Shown in pieces: positions 14,477 through 22,161 of a stretch of DNA of 32,601 bases. Source of the DNA: Candidatus Mediterraneibacter quadrami (GTDB lineage Bacteria; Bacillota; Clostridia; Lachnospirales; Lachnospiraceae); contig DWUU01000037.1 of NCBI GenBank assembly GCA_019120575.1, forward strand, positions 1-32,601, read 5' to 3'. Numbering within the stretch: the first letter of the stretch is position 1; each line of letters starts with the position of its first letter. Made by a program: the position numbers and the translations under genes. The notes below the pieces were generated by a model that had not been told where the DNA came from, did no database searches, and saw only the letters and a program-made list of their open reading frames with translations.

Positions 14477-15670
14477 TTATTTGAAGATCCTCGGTGTGGA
14501 TCTTTCTTCCAGTTTCTTCAGGATGTCAGCCGGATCCGCGAATTTTGCAAGGAAGATCATGGCTGCGATGATGTACGGTTTGTAGCTTGCCTCTTTGTAC
14601 AGCGGGTCTCTGTAGCGGTCGAATACACTTGCGTCAACCTCGCCTTCCTCACAGCTCACGCCGGTGATATCTGCCGGCAGGCAGTGAAGGTAGAGCGCTT
14701 TGCCGTCCCGGGTCGTCTTCATCAGTTCCTCGGTGCATGCCCAGTCTTTATGCTGTGCGTTCTGAGCGAGGAGCTCTTTCTCCAGTTCTTTGATGCCTTC
14801 GAAATCGCCGTTGCCGTACAGTTCTGTACGTTTTTCCATTGCCGCGAACGGAGCCCAGCTCTTCGGGTATACGATATCAGCGTCTTTGAACGCCTCGGCC
14901 ATGCTGTTCGTCTTTGTGAAGGAGCCGCCGGATTTCTTTGCGTTCTCGGCAGCCACAGCCTCAACTTCCGGGAATACCTCGTATCCTTCCGGATGAGCAA
15001 GGACAACATCCATTCCGAAACGGGTCATCAGTCCGATCACACCCTGGGGAACGGAGAGCGGTTTGCCGTAGGAAGGAGAGTATGCCCATGACATGGCGAT
15101 CTTTTTGCCTTTCAGGTTCTCAACGCCGCCGAATTCGTGGATGATATGGAGCATGTCGGCCATGGCCTGTGTCGGATGGTCGATGTCGCACTGCAGGTTT
15201 ACGAGCGTCGGTTTCTGCTCCAGGATCCCGTCCTTATTTCCCTGCTTAACAGCGTCAACAACCTCATGCATGTAGGCGTTTCCTTTGCCGATGTACATGT
15301 CGTCGCGGATGCCGATAACGTCTGCCATGAAGGAGATCATGTTTGCAGTCTCGCGTACGGTCTCACCGTGGGCGATCTGGGATTTGCCCTCGTCCAGATC
15401 CTGAACTTCAAGGCCGAGCAGGTTGCAGGCGGAGGCGAAGGAGAATCGGGTCCGTGTGGAATTGTCGCGGAAAAGGGAGATGCCAAGTCCGCTTTCAAAT
15501 ACTTTTGTGGAGATGTTGTTCTCTCTCATATAGCGGAGCGCGTCGGCAACGGTGAAGACCGCTTCCAGTTCGTCGTCCGTTTTCTCCCAGGTCAGGAAGA
15601 AGTCGCCTTCGTACATATCTTTGAAGTTCAGTCTGTTCAGCTTATCGATATAATCCTGTAATGTTTTCAT
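14477..15670 (-). CDS. ygeW: YgeW-type carbamoyltransferase
   Basis: Member of the knotted aspartate/ornithine carbamoyltransferase superfamily. The 397-residue protein keeps the carbamoyl-phosphate loop STRT (71-74, in LFRDNSTRTRFSF), HPTQAMADM and LHCLPADI. It lacks the usual OTCase/ATCase substrate motifs and is longer than both. YgeW proteins occur next to ygeX, ygeY and carbamate kinase in purine-degradation clusters. There they are thought to phosphorolyse a ureido compound derived from uric acid or xanthine, giving carbamoyl phosphate. The start has AAGGAGG upstream. It is 33 bases after ygeY. Confidence 0.93.
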   Translation of the reverse strand: MKTLQDYIDKLNRLNFKDMYEGDFFLTWEKTDDELEAVFTVADALRYMRENNISTKVFESGLGISLFRDNSTRTRFSFASACNLLGLEVQDLDEGKSQIAHGETVRETANMISFMADVIGIRDDMYIGKGNAYMHEVVDAVKQGNKDGILEQKPTLVNLQCDIDHPTQAMADMLHIIHEFGGVENLKGKKIAMSWAYSPSYGKPLSVPQGVIGLMTRFGMDVVLAHPEGYEVFPEVEAVAAENAKKSGGSFTKTNSMAEAFKDADIVYPKSWAPFAAMEKRTELYGNGDFEGIKELEKELLAQNAQHKDWACTEELMKTTRDGKALYLHCLPADITGVSCEEGEVDASVFDRYRDPLYKEASYKPYIIAAMIFLAKFADPADILKKLEERSTPRIFK

Positions 15671-15703
15671 CTTGATTCATCCTCCTTAAATATGAAATGT
15701 ATT

Positions 15704-17014
15704 TTATTCGCAGTAGCATCCCGGCAGTGCCGCATATACAGCTGCGCATGTTACCAGATCCTGTTTCCATGTCTTTTCGTTGGGGGCGTGTGCCTGCGCT
15801 TCGGCGCCCGGGCCGAACCCGATGCAGGGGATGCCGTTCCTTCCCATGATGGATACGCCGTTTGTGGAGAAAGTCCATTTGTCAGTGAGCGGGCGGCTCT
15901 GGCGCATTTCCAGCGTCTCAGGAGCGCCGATCCGCTTCTCGCCGTAGAGGGAGGTGTATGCTTTCTCAAGCGCTTTTGTCACTTTATGGTCTTTCGGGAT
16001 CGCCCATGTCGGGAAATAGCATTCGATCTCGTAAACGCATCCGGTGTAGGACGGGCGGTCGTAGTTGTACATGGATACGACAACGTCGTCCCCGTATTTC
16101 CGTACGCTCGGGAGTGCGCGGATCTCATCCAGGCAGCTCTCCCATGTCTCGCCGAAGGTCATGCGGCGGTCAAGGGATACCGCGCAGGAATCCGCCACCG
16201 CACAGCGGCTCGGGGAAGTGTAGAAGATCTGGGATACGGTGATGGTGCCGCGGCCCAGGAAGCGTGCCTCCTCCCAGTCCGGATTGTATTTCGGGTTGAG
16301 CATCTTTACAAGGCCCTTGATCTCTGTTCCGTCCGCATCATCATTTTCGTTGAGGGCGCGTACGTCCTGAAGGATGTCCGCCATCTTGTAGATGGCGTTG
16401 TCGCCGCGCTCCGGTGCGGATCCGTGGCAGGAAACGCCTTTCACATCCACGCGGATCTCCATGCGTCCGCGCTGTCCGCGGTAGATGCCGCCGTCTGTAG
16501 GCTCTGTGGAGACGACGAATTCCGGACGGATCTTATCTTCATTGATAATGTACTGCCAGCACAGGCCGTCGCAGTCTTCTTCCTGGACGGTTCCGACGAC
16601 CATGATCCTGCAACCTTCCGGGATCAGATCCATATCTTTCATGATCCGCGCGCCGTATACTGCGGATACGATGCCGCCGCACTGGTCGGACACGCCGCGC
16701 CCGCCGATCTCGGTGTCGTTCTCATATCCTTCATAGGGATCGAAGTTCCAGTTGTCGATGTTTCCGATGCCTACGGTATCGATATGTGCATCGTATGCGA
16801 TGATCTTGTCGCCGGTTCCCATATAGCCGATGACATTTCCCTGGGGATCGATAATGACTTCATCGAAGTCCAGTTTCTTCATCTCTGCGGCAATGGTGTC
16901 GATGTGCGCTTTCTCATCGCAGCTCTCGCCCGGATTCTTCACGATGGCGCGAAGGAATGCGGTCATGTCTGTCTGGTAGGCCTGTGCAGCTTCTTTGATC
17001 CTGTTAAAATCCAT
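15704..17014 (-). CDS. ygeY: YgeY family M20 hydrolase
   Basis: Zinc-dependent M20-family hydrolase of 436 residues, a group linked by genome context to selenium-dependent molybdenum hydroxylases. Metal-site motifs are visible: [11 protein letters not shown] (His and Asp), [14 protein letters not shown] (bridging Asp region), [12 protein letters not shown] (catalytic Glu pair), VVSTEPTDG, and [16 protein letters not shown] near the C-terminus. The lid domain begins around [20 protein letters not shown]. It probably hydrolyses an amide or ureide intermediate rather than a peptide; the exact substrate is not evident from sequence. Start ATG 17014 has AAGGAGAG upstream. Confidence 0.93.
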   Translation of the reverse strand: MDFNRIKEAAQAYQTDMTAFLRAIVKNPGESCDEKAHIDTIAAEMKKLDFDEVIIDPQGNVIGYMGTGDKIIAYDAHIDTVGIGNIDNWNFDPYEGYENDTEIGGRGVSDQCGGIVSAVYGARIMKDMDLIPEGCRIMVVGTVQEEDCDGLCWQYIINEDKIRPEFVVSTEPTDGGIYRGQRGRMEIRVDVKGVSCHGSAPERGDNAIYKMADILQDVRALNENDDADGTEIKGLVKMLNPKYNPDWEEARFLGRGTITVSQIFYTSPSRCAVADSCAVSLDRRMTFGETWESCLDEIRALPSVRKYGDDVVVSMYNYDRPSYTGCVYEIECYFPTWAIPKDHKVTKALEKAYTSLYGEKRIGAPETLEMRQSRPLTDKWTFSTNGVSIMGRNGIPCIGFGPGAEAQAHAPNEKTWKQDLVTCAAVYAALPGCYCE

Positions 17015-17058
17015 GTCTGTTCTCTCCTTTTCTTTTTTGAATCTGTAAATTAATTTTG

Positions 17059-18264
17059 TTATCTGTCATTTCCGCCCCATACGATGGATTCATACCGCTC
17101 CGGATCGGTATCGCCTTCGGTGGAGAAGAGCAGGACTTTTGAATGCTCATCCAGCCCCAGATGTTCCCTCAGCGGTCTGTATTCATCCATGGTCATGATG
17201 CACGCCAGTGTTCCGAACGGCGCGGCTCCGGATTCTCCGGAGGTTACCGGCTGGTCGCCTTTGACGGGCGCCGCCAGCATGCGCATGCCTCTTGCCGCTA
17301 CCCAGTCGGGCGAAGCGACAAATGTATCCACATGATTTTTCAGGATGTCCCAGGAGATCGTATTCGGTTCGCCGCAGGCAAGCCCGGCCATGATCGTGAC
17401 CATGTCGCCGTCTACGATGCGGATCCCGCCGTCTCCGGCGACAGCGCCTTTGTACAGGCAGGCAGCGGCCTCCGCCTCCACGACGATCACTTTGGGCGGA
17501 TTGTCCGGATAACGGTTGGCAAAATATCCCTGGACTGCCCCGGCAAGAGATCCGACGCCGGCCTGGATAAATACATGGGTCGGGCGTTCGCAGTCATAAT
17601 CATGGAGCTGCTCGTCCGCCTCCATCGCCATGGTCCCGTATCCCTGCATGATCCAGGACGGAATCTCCTCATAGCCGTCCCAGGCGGTATCCTGTACCAT
17701 GACGCCGTTTTCTGTCTTTTCCGCCATGGCATTTGCCATGCGCACGCATTCATCGTAATTGCATTCCTCGATGGTCGCCTGCGCGCCCTCGGCGAGGATG
17801 TTGTTCAGTCTTGTCTGCGTGCTTCCTTTCGGCATGAGAACGACGGCTTTCTGTCCCAGTTTGCTGGCGGCCCATGCAACGCCGCGGCCGTGGTTGCCGT
17901 CTGTGGCAGTAAAGAAAGTCGCCTGCCCGAATTCTTCTCTCAGTTTATCGGAAGTGAGGACGCTGTAGGGAAGCTCGGACACATCTTTTCCGGTCTGCTT
18001 CGCAATATAGCGGGCCATTGCAAATGACCCTCCCAGTACTTTGAACGCGTTGAGGCCGAAGCGGTAGGACTCATCTTTCACATAGACTTCGCCCAGTCCG
18101 AGGTGCGCCGCCATATGGTCGAGCTTAGCCAGCGGCGTTACGCTGTACTGGGGAAAGCTTTCGTGGAAAGCACGGGCTTTGCGGATCTCGTCCAGGCCCA
18201 TCACTTTCAGGTTGGCGTCTGCTGTCTTCGGCATCTTGTTCACTGCCCATTTGATCGTTTCCAT
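17059..18264 (-). CDS. ygeX: Diaminopropionate ammonia-lyase
   Basis: PLP enzyme that converts 2,3-diaminopropionate to pyruvate and two ammonia. The length is 401 residues. The Schiff-base lysine is Lys75 in [31 protein letters not shown] is the phosphate-contact motif typical of fold-type II, and [15 protein letters not shown] and [10 protein letters not shown] complete the family pattern. The start has AAAAGGAGGTT upstream. It is the first catabolic gene after the regulator on the minus strand and is preceded by a hairpin-dense 169-base spacer without a clear promoter. Confidence 0.96.
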   Translation of the reverse strand: METIKWAVNKMPKTADANLKVMGLDEIRKARAFHESFPQYSVTPLAKLDHMAAHLGLGEVYVKDESYRFGLNAFKVLGGSFAMARYIAKQTGKDVSELPYSVLTSDKLREEFGQATFFTATDGNHGRGVAWAASKLGQKAVVLMPKGSTQTRLNNILAEGAQATIEECNYDECVRMANAMAEKTENGVMVQDTAWDGYEEIPSWIMQGYGTMAMEADEQLHDYDCERPTHVFIQAGVGSLAGAVQGYFANRYPDNPPKVIVVEAEAAACLYKGAVAGDGGIRIVDGDMVTIMAGLACGEPNTISWDILKNHVDTFVASPDWVAARGMRMLAAPVKGDQPVTSGESGAAPFGTLACIMTMDEYRPLREHLGLDEHSKVLLFSTEGDTDPERYESIVWGGNDR

Positions 18265-18284
18265 CGTGGAACCTCCTTTTTAAT

Positions 18285-18427
18285 ATTGAGATGAATTGAG
18301 ATGAACATGCCAGCTCGAATCCGCCGCAAAGCGGCTTCTTCTCGCTGATGGCGGCCGCCATATGCCGCAACCGTCATGCCCCGCCGCCTGTAAGCAGGCT
18401 TACGCGGCGTGTCCTGCCGGTTCCGGC
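18285..18427 (-). repeat. Tandem 10-mer and four GC-rich hairpins upstream of ygeX
   Basis: Plus-strand positions: ATTGAGATGA twice in exact tandem (18285-18304); hairpin GCCGC-AAA-GCGGC (18323-18335); 14-bp perfect palindrome ATGGCGGCCGCCAT (18348-18361); hairpin 18382-18409 with stems CGCCGC/GCGGCG and GTAAGC/GCTTAC; hairpin GCCGG-TT-CCGGC (18416-18427). They lie between the regulator stop and the ygeX ribosome site. They may act as an attenuator, an RNA-processing or stability signal, or a weak terminator. Confidence 0.7.
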
Positions 18428-18433
18428 GCACGA

Positions 18434-19081
18434 TCATCCTTTGTCCATGTAGCTATACAGTGTGAATTTTGATATTCCCAGCAGGGATGAGACTTTGTCG
18501 CCGGATTTTGTGATAAGGAACGCACCGGCGTTGTTCAGGTACTGTACGACTGCGACTTTGTCGTCTTTGGTCATGAGCGCCACCGGTTTCCCGACTCTGG
18601 CGACAGCCTGGTCGATCAGCATGTCCAGAAGTTCTGTGACATTGTGTGTGATCTTCTGTGGCGCATCAGCCGGCACCTCCGTTTCTTCTTCAGGGGATTC
18701 GGTGTGGACCAGTCCCCGGATCGAAGATTCTGCCGCGATCAGTGTGGTGATATCGTAATTGATGGAGAAAATGTAACGGATCCGTTCTTTGTCATCGCGG
18801 ATGAAAAGGGTGCTGGATTTGAGGATCCGTCCGTCCTCTGTCCTGGTGAGATAGGCGAGACGGTCGTTTACCCGGTCCGGGTCCGTGCGGAGGGTCTCCA
18901 GCACGATGCCGGACGGTCCGTCGCCGGTATGCCGGTTGGATACATGTCCGTTCTCAATATAGACGATCGAGTTCTCTAAATCTTTTTTAGACAGATCGTG
19001 GATCACGACCTCGCAGGCGCTGCCGAACTGGGCGGTCAGCCCGTGTGCAAGCTGTTTTAAAAATCCGAGATCCTGCTGCAT
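18434..19081 (-). CDS. YheO-type PAS/HTH transcriptional regulator
   Basis: A 215-residue regulator. The N-terminal half (about 7-115) resembles the YheO-like PAS domain: FGSACEVVIHDLS, SIVYIENGHVSNR, GRILKSSTLFIRDD and RYIFSINYDIT. The C-terminal part (about 150-212) resembles the HTH_22 DNA-binding domain, ending AVVQYLNNAGAFLITKSGDK and GISKFTLYSYMD. Regulators of this family (DauR-like) sit beside amino acid and purine catabolic genes. It is transcribed from a strong promoter, heads the ygeX operon, and is divergent from ssnA, so it is the likely local regulator of both. Activator or repressor is not decidable from sequence. Confidence 0.88.
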   Translation of the reverse strand: MQQDLGFLKQLAHGLTAQFGSACEVVIHDLSKKDLENSIVYIENGHVSNRHTGDGPSGIVLETLRTDPDRVNDRLAYLTRTEDGRILKSSTLFIRDDKERIRYIFSINYDITTLIAAESSIRGLVHTESPEEETEVPADAPQKITHNVTELLDMLIDQAVARVGKPVALMTKDDKVAVVQYLNNAGAFLITKSGDKVSSLLGISKFTLYSYMDKG

Positions 19082-19147
19082 TTTCTCACCTGCCTTTCCT
19101 TAAAATACGCGCAGAAAATCTGCTTTTTAATCCCTGTCTCTAAATTC

Positions 19148-19175
19148 ATCATAGCATAAAAAAAAGCAGTGTCAA
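19148..19175 (-). promoter_or_regulatory. Promoter of the regulator/ygeX operon
   Basis: On the minus strand TTGACA (19175-19170), 16-base spacer containing T8, TATGAT (19153-19148). The operator dyads begin seven bases upstream of the -35. Confidence 0.75.
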
Positions 19176-19181
19176 TCCTTT

Positions 19182-19220
19182 TTCTAAAAAATTTTTAGGT
19201 ATTCTAAAAAATATTTAGAA
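19182..19220. promoter_or_regulatory. Two phased operator dyads TTCTAAA-N5-TTTAGAA
   Basis: Site 2 (19202-19220) is a perfect dyad of 7-base arms, TTCTAAA and TTTAGAA, around 5 bases. Site 1 (19182-19200) has the same left arm and TTTAGGT on the right. The two start exactly 20 bases apart, two helical turns, on one DNA face. They lie between the divergent promoters of the regulator and ssnA, so they are probable binding sites for the adjacent PAS/HTH regulator. Confidence 0.7.
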
Positions 19221-19226
19221 AGCTTG

Positions 19227-19255
19227 TTGCATTTATACAATATTAATGTTATTCT
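19227..19255 (+). promoter_or_regulatory. Probable promoter of the ssnA operon
   Basis: TTGCAT (19227-19232), 17-base spacer, TATTCT (19250-19255). It is a sub-consensus promoter, in line with need for an activator; the dyads would be centred near -51 and -71. The leader of about 90 bases has short inverted repeats (TGTGC/GCACA at 19277-19291; CTTAGTG/CACTGAG at 19272-19278 and 19308-19314) but no riboswitch I recognise. Confidence 0.5.
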
Positions 19256-19352
19256 ATAGTCAGTGACAGGGCTTAGTGTGCGATTTGCACAGAAATACGC
19301 GAGAGTGCACTGAGAACAGTATGTGGAAAATAAATAAAAAGGAGAACAGGAC

Positions 19353-20684
19353 ATGCTGGTTTTAGGAAACGGAAAAGTGATCACCAGAGACCCTGCCTGC
19401 CCCTTGATTGAAAACGGCGCGGTGGCGGTTGACGGGACCGCAATCTGCATGGTCGGCGGGACGGAAGAGATCCGGAATGCATATCCGGATGCGGAGTATA
19501 TTGACGCAGAAGGCGGACTGATCATGCCGGGATTCATCAATGTACACGAACATATTTACAGCGCATTTGCAAGAGGACTTTCGATTAAAGGCTATGATCC
19601 GAAAGGATTCCTTGATATCCTGGACGGCCAGTGGTGGACCATTGACCGGAATCTTACGCTGCACGACACTTACTTAAGCGCCATGGCGACTTATATTGAC
19701 TGTATCCGGAACGGTGTGACGACAATCTTTGATCATCATGCAAGCTTCGGGGCCATCCGGGGTTCGCTCTTTGAGATCGAGAAGGCGGCGCGAGAGACGG
19801 GCGTGCGCTCCTGCCTGTGCTATGAGGTCTCAGACCGGGACGGCATGGATAAGGCAAGGGATTCTGTGATGGAAAATGCGGAATTCATCCGTCACGCGCT
19901 GGCGGACGACAGCGGGATGATCGCCGGCATGATGGGTATGCATGCGCAGTTTACGATCTCGGATGAAACGATGGAGCTGGCCGCGTCCAATAAGCCGGAT
20001 GAAGCCGGATACCACATCCATGTGGCAGAGGGGATCGAGGATCTCCATCACTGTCTGAAGCACTACGGCAAACGGATCGTGGACCGGCTCATGGATCACG
20101 GGATTCTTGGAGAGAAGACGTTGCTCGGGCACTGTATTTACATCAATCCCCACGAGATGGATTTGATCAGAGAGACGGATACGATGGTCGTGCACAATCC
20201 GGAATCCAACATGGGCAATGCCTGCGGATGCCCGCCGACCATGGAACTGGTGCACCGGGGGATCCTGACCGGACTTGGGACCGACGGCTATACCCACGAC
20301 ATGACGGAATCCTGGAAAGTGGCCAACATCCTGCACAAGCACCACCTCTGCGATCCCAATGCGGCATGGGGCGAAGTCCCGCAGATGCTTTTCGAGAATA
20401 ATGCGAAGATCGCGGGCAGATACTTTAAGCAGAAACTGGGCGTGCTAAGAGAAGGCGCGGCCGCGGATGTGATCATTGTGGATTACGATCCGCTCACACC
20501 GCTTACAGAGGCGAATATTAACAGTCATCTTCTGTTCGGCGTGACCGGGCATGATGTGGTGACGACCGTAGCAAACGGGGAAGTGGTGATGAAGGACCGC
20601 CGCCTCACGAAGATCGACACGGCGAAGGTAATGGCCGACTGCAGACAGGCGGCAAAAGAACTGGCAGACAGAATCAACGCATGA
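19353..20684 (+). CDS. ssnA: Putative aminohydrolase SsnA
   Basis: Metal-dependent amidohydrolase of 443 residues in the chlorohydrolase/guanine-deaminase-like branch. Metal ligands are seen in FINVHEHIYSAF (His65, His67), YHIHVAEG, LLGHCIYI and GLGTDGYTHDM. SsnA was named in E. coli for a stationary-phase survival effect, and it is a standing member of gut purine/uric-acid degradation clusters, where its exact substrate is not settled. It is the first gene of the plus-strand operon, directly behind the operator region, with AAAAGGAG before ATG 19353. The permease gene follows after 19 bases. Confidence 0.94.
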   Translation: MLVLGNGKVITRDPACPLIENGAVAVDGTAICMVGGTEEIRNAYPDAEYIDAEGGLIMPGFINVHEHIYSAFARGLSIKGYDPKGFLDILDGQWWTIDRNLTLHDTYLSAMATYIDCIRNGVTTIFDHHASFGAIRGSLFEIEKAARETGVRSCLCYEVSDRDGMDKARDSVMENAEFIRHALADDSGMIAGMMGMHAQFTISDETMELAASNKPDEAGYHIHVAEGIEDLHHCLKHYGKRIVDRLMDHGILGEKTLLGHCIYINPHEMDLIRETDTMVVHNPESNMGNACGCPPTMELVHRGILTGLGTDGYTHDMTESWKVANILHKHHLCDPNAAWGEVPQMLFENNAKIAGRYFKQKLGVLREGAAADVIIVDYDPLTPLTEANINSHLLFGVTGHDVVTTVANGEVVMKDRRLTKIDTAKVMADCRQAAKELADRINA

Positions 20685-20703
20685 CAGGAAAGGAAAAACA
20701 ACA

Positions 20704-22134
20704 ATGAACGACACAAGACAGAAAAGAGACAATGCAGAATTATTCAAGTGGGACGGCAAACCGACATTCGGACAGGTATTCCCGCTGGCGGCCCAGCATG
20801 TGCTCGCCGCGGTTGTTGGCTGTGTAACGCCGGCCATCCTGGTGGCGAACGCGGCGAACAACGCGGGCGGAAATGTGGATATGGGTCTTCTGATCCAGGT
20901 ATCCCTTGTATTCGCGGCGCTGTCCACCCTGCTCCAGCTTTATGCATGCAGGATCAGACTGGGAAGCGGTCTGCCGGTCATCATCGGCGTAAGCTTCGCC
21001 TATGTTCCGACCATGACGGCCATTGCGGCGCAGGCGAAAGATGTCAATACGATCTTCGGTGCCATGGTCATCGGCGGCGTGGTGGCGATTCTGGTCGGGT
21101 TATTTATCCGTCAGATCCGCAAAGTATTCCCGCCGCTTGTTATCGGTACAGTGATCCTGGCTATCGGCCTTTCCCTTTACAGCACAGCCATTAATTACAT
21201 GGCAGGAAATTCTTCCAACACATATGAAGTGATTGTAGAGCAGCAGGGCAAGACGGCTGCGCTCGTATACGGTTCCTGGCAGAACTGGCTGGTGGCATTC
21301 GTCACACTGGCCATCGTTGTACTCCTGAACCATTATGGTAAAGGGCTTTTCAAACTGGCGTCCATCCTGATCGGCCTTCTCTGCGGTTATGTGGTTGCCC
21401 TCTGCTTTGGCATGGTGGACTTTTCCGCACTGTCATCCGCAGGCTGGTTCCAGATTCCGATGCCGCTGGCATTCGGCATGAAGTTTGATATTTCCGCGAT
21501 CCTTCCGCTGGCCATCCTCTTCCTGGTAAATTCAATCCAGGCAATGGGTGATTTCTCAGCGACGACGACGGGCGGTATGGACCGTCTTCCCACAGACGAT
21601 GAGCTCAACGGCGGCATCATCGGATACGGCGTGAGCAATATGGTATGCGCATTCTTCGGCTGCCCGCCGACGGCGACCTACAGCCAGAACGTAGGCATCG
21701 TAGGTTCCACAAGAGTTGTCGCGAGAAGAGTATTCTCCGCAGCGGCTGTGATCCTTCTGATCGCCGGACTGATCCCGAAGTTCTCCGCGCTCCTCAGAAC
21801 GATCCCGCAGTGCGTGCTCGGCGGCGCGGTTGCATCCGTGTTTGCATCCATCGCCATGACCGGCATCAAGCTGCTTGTAACTGAGAAACTGACTTACAGA
21901 AACACGACTGTGGCAGGGCTTTCCATCGCCATCGGCATGGGCGTGACGCTCAATGACGGATGCCTGAACCAGATGACCCAGAGCATCCACAGCGCGCTGA
22001 ACATGAGCATGAGCCTGGAGAGCTTCCAGTCCATTATCAACAATACATTTGCATCTTCGCCGGTGGTTCTGGCGACCATCTTTGCAGTCGTCCTGAACCT
22101 GATCCTGCCGAAGGACAAGCCGGAGGCAAAATAA
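20704..22134 (+). CDS. NCS2 family purine (xanthine/uric acid) permease
   Basis: Polytopic inner membrane symporter of 476 residues with about 12-14 hydrophobic segments. NCS2 features include the N-terminal LAAQHVLAAVVGCVTPA, the substrate-site region SIQAMGDFSATTTGGM before helix 9, and GCPPTATYSQNVGIV after it, where glutamine/serine positions contact purines in UacT/XanQ/PbuX relatives. Its place between ssnA and ygfK points to a purine such as uric acid or xanthine rather than uracil; this is context inference. There is no signal peptide, as expected for the family. Confidence 0.9.
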   Translation: MNDTRQKRDNAELFKWDGKPTFGQVFPLAAQHVLAAVVGCVTPAILVANAANNAGGNVDMGLLIQVSLVFAALSTLLQLYACRIRLGSGLPVIIGVSFAYVPTMTAIAAQAKDVNTIFGAMVIGGVVAILVGLFIRQIRKVFPPLVIGTVILAIGLSLYSTAINYMAGNSSNTYEVIVEQQGKTAALVYGSWQNWLVAFVTLAIVVLLNHYGKGLFKLASILIGLLCGYVVALCFGMVDFSALSSAGWFQIPMPLAFGMKFDISAILPLAILFLVNSIQAMGDFSATTTGGMDRLPTDDELNGGIIGYGVSNMVCAFFGCPPTATYSQNVGIVGSTRVVARRVFSAAAVILLIAGLIPKFSALLRTIPQCVLGGAVASVFASIAMTGIKLLVTEKLTYRNTTVAGLSIAIGMGVTLNDGCLNQMTQSIHSALNMSMSLESFQSIINNTFASSPVVLATIFAVVLNLILPKDKPEAK

Positions 22135-22161
22135 ACGCGCCGGCCAACAGGAGGAAATGCT

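Noticed and set aside
19261-19352. Possible riboswitch in the ssnA leader
   Set aside because: Only short inverted repeats are present; the conserved cores of purine, guanidine or other riboswitches I know are not found.
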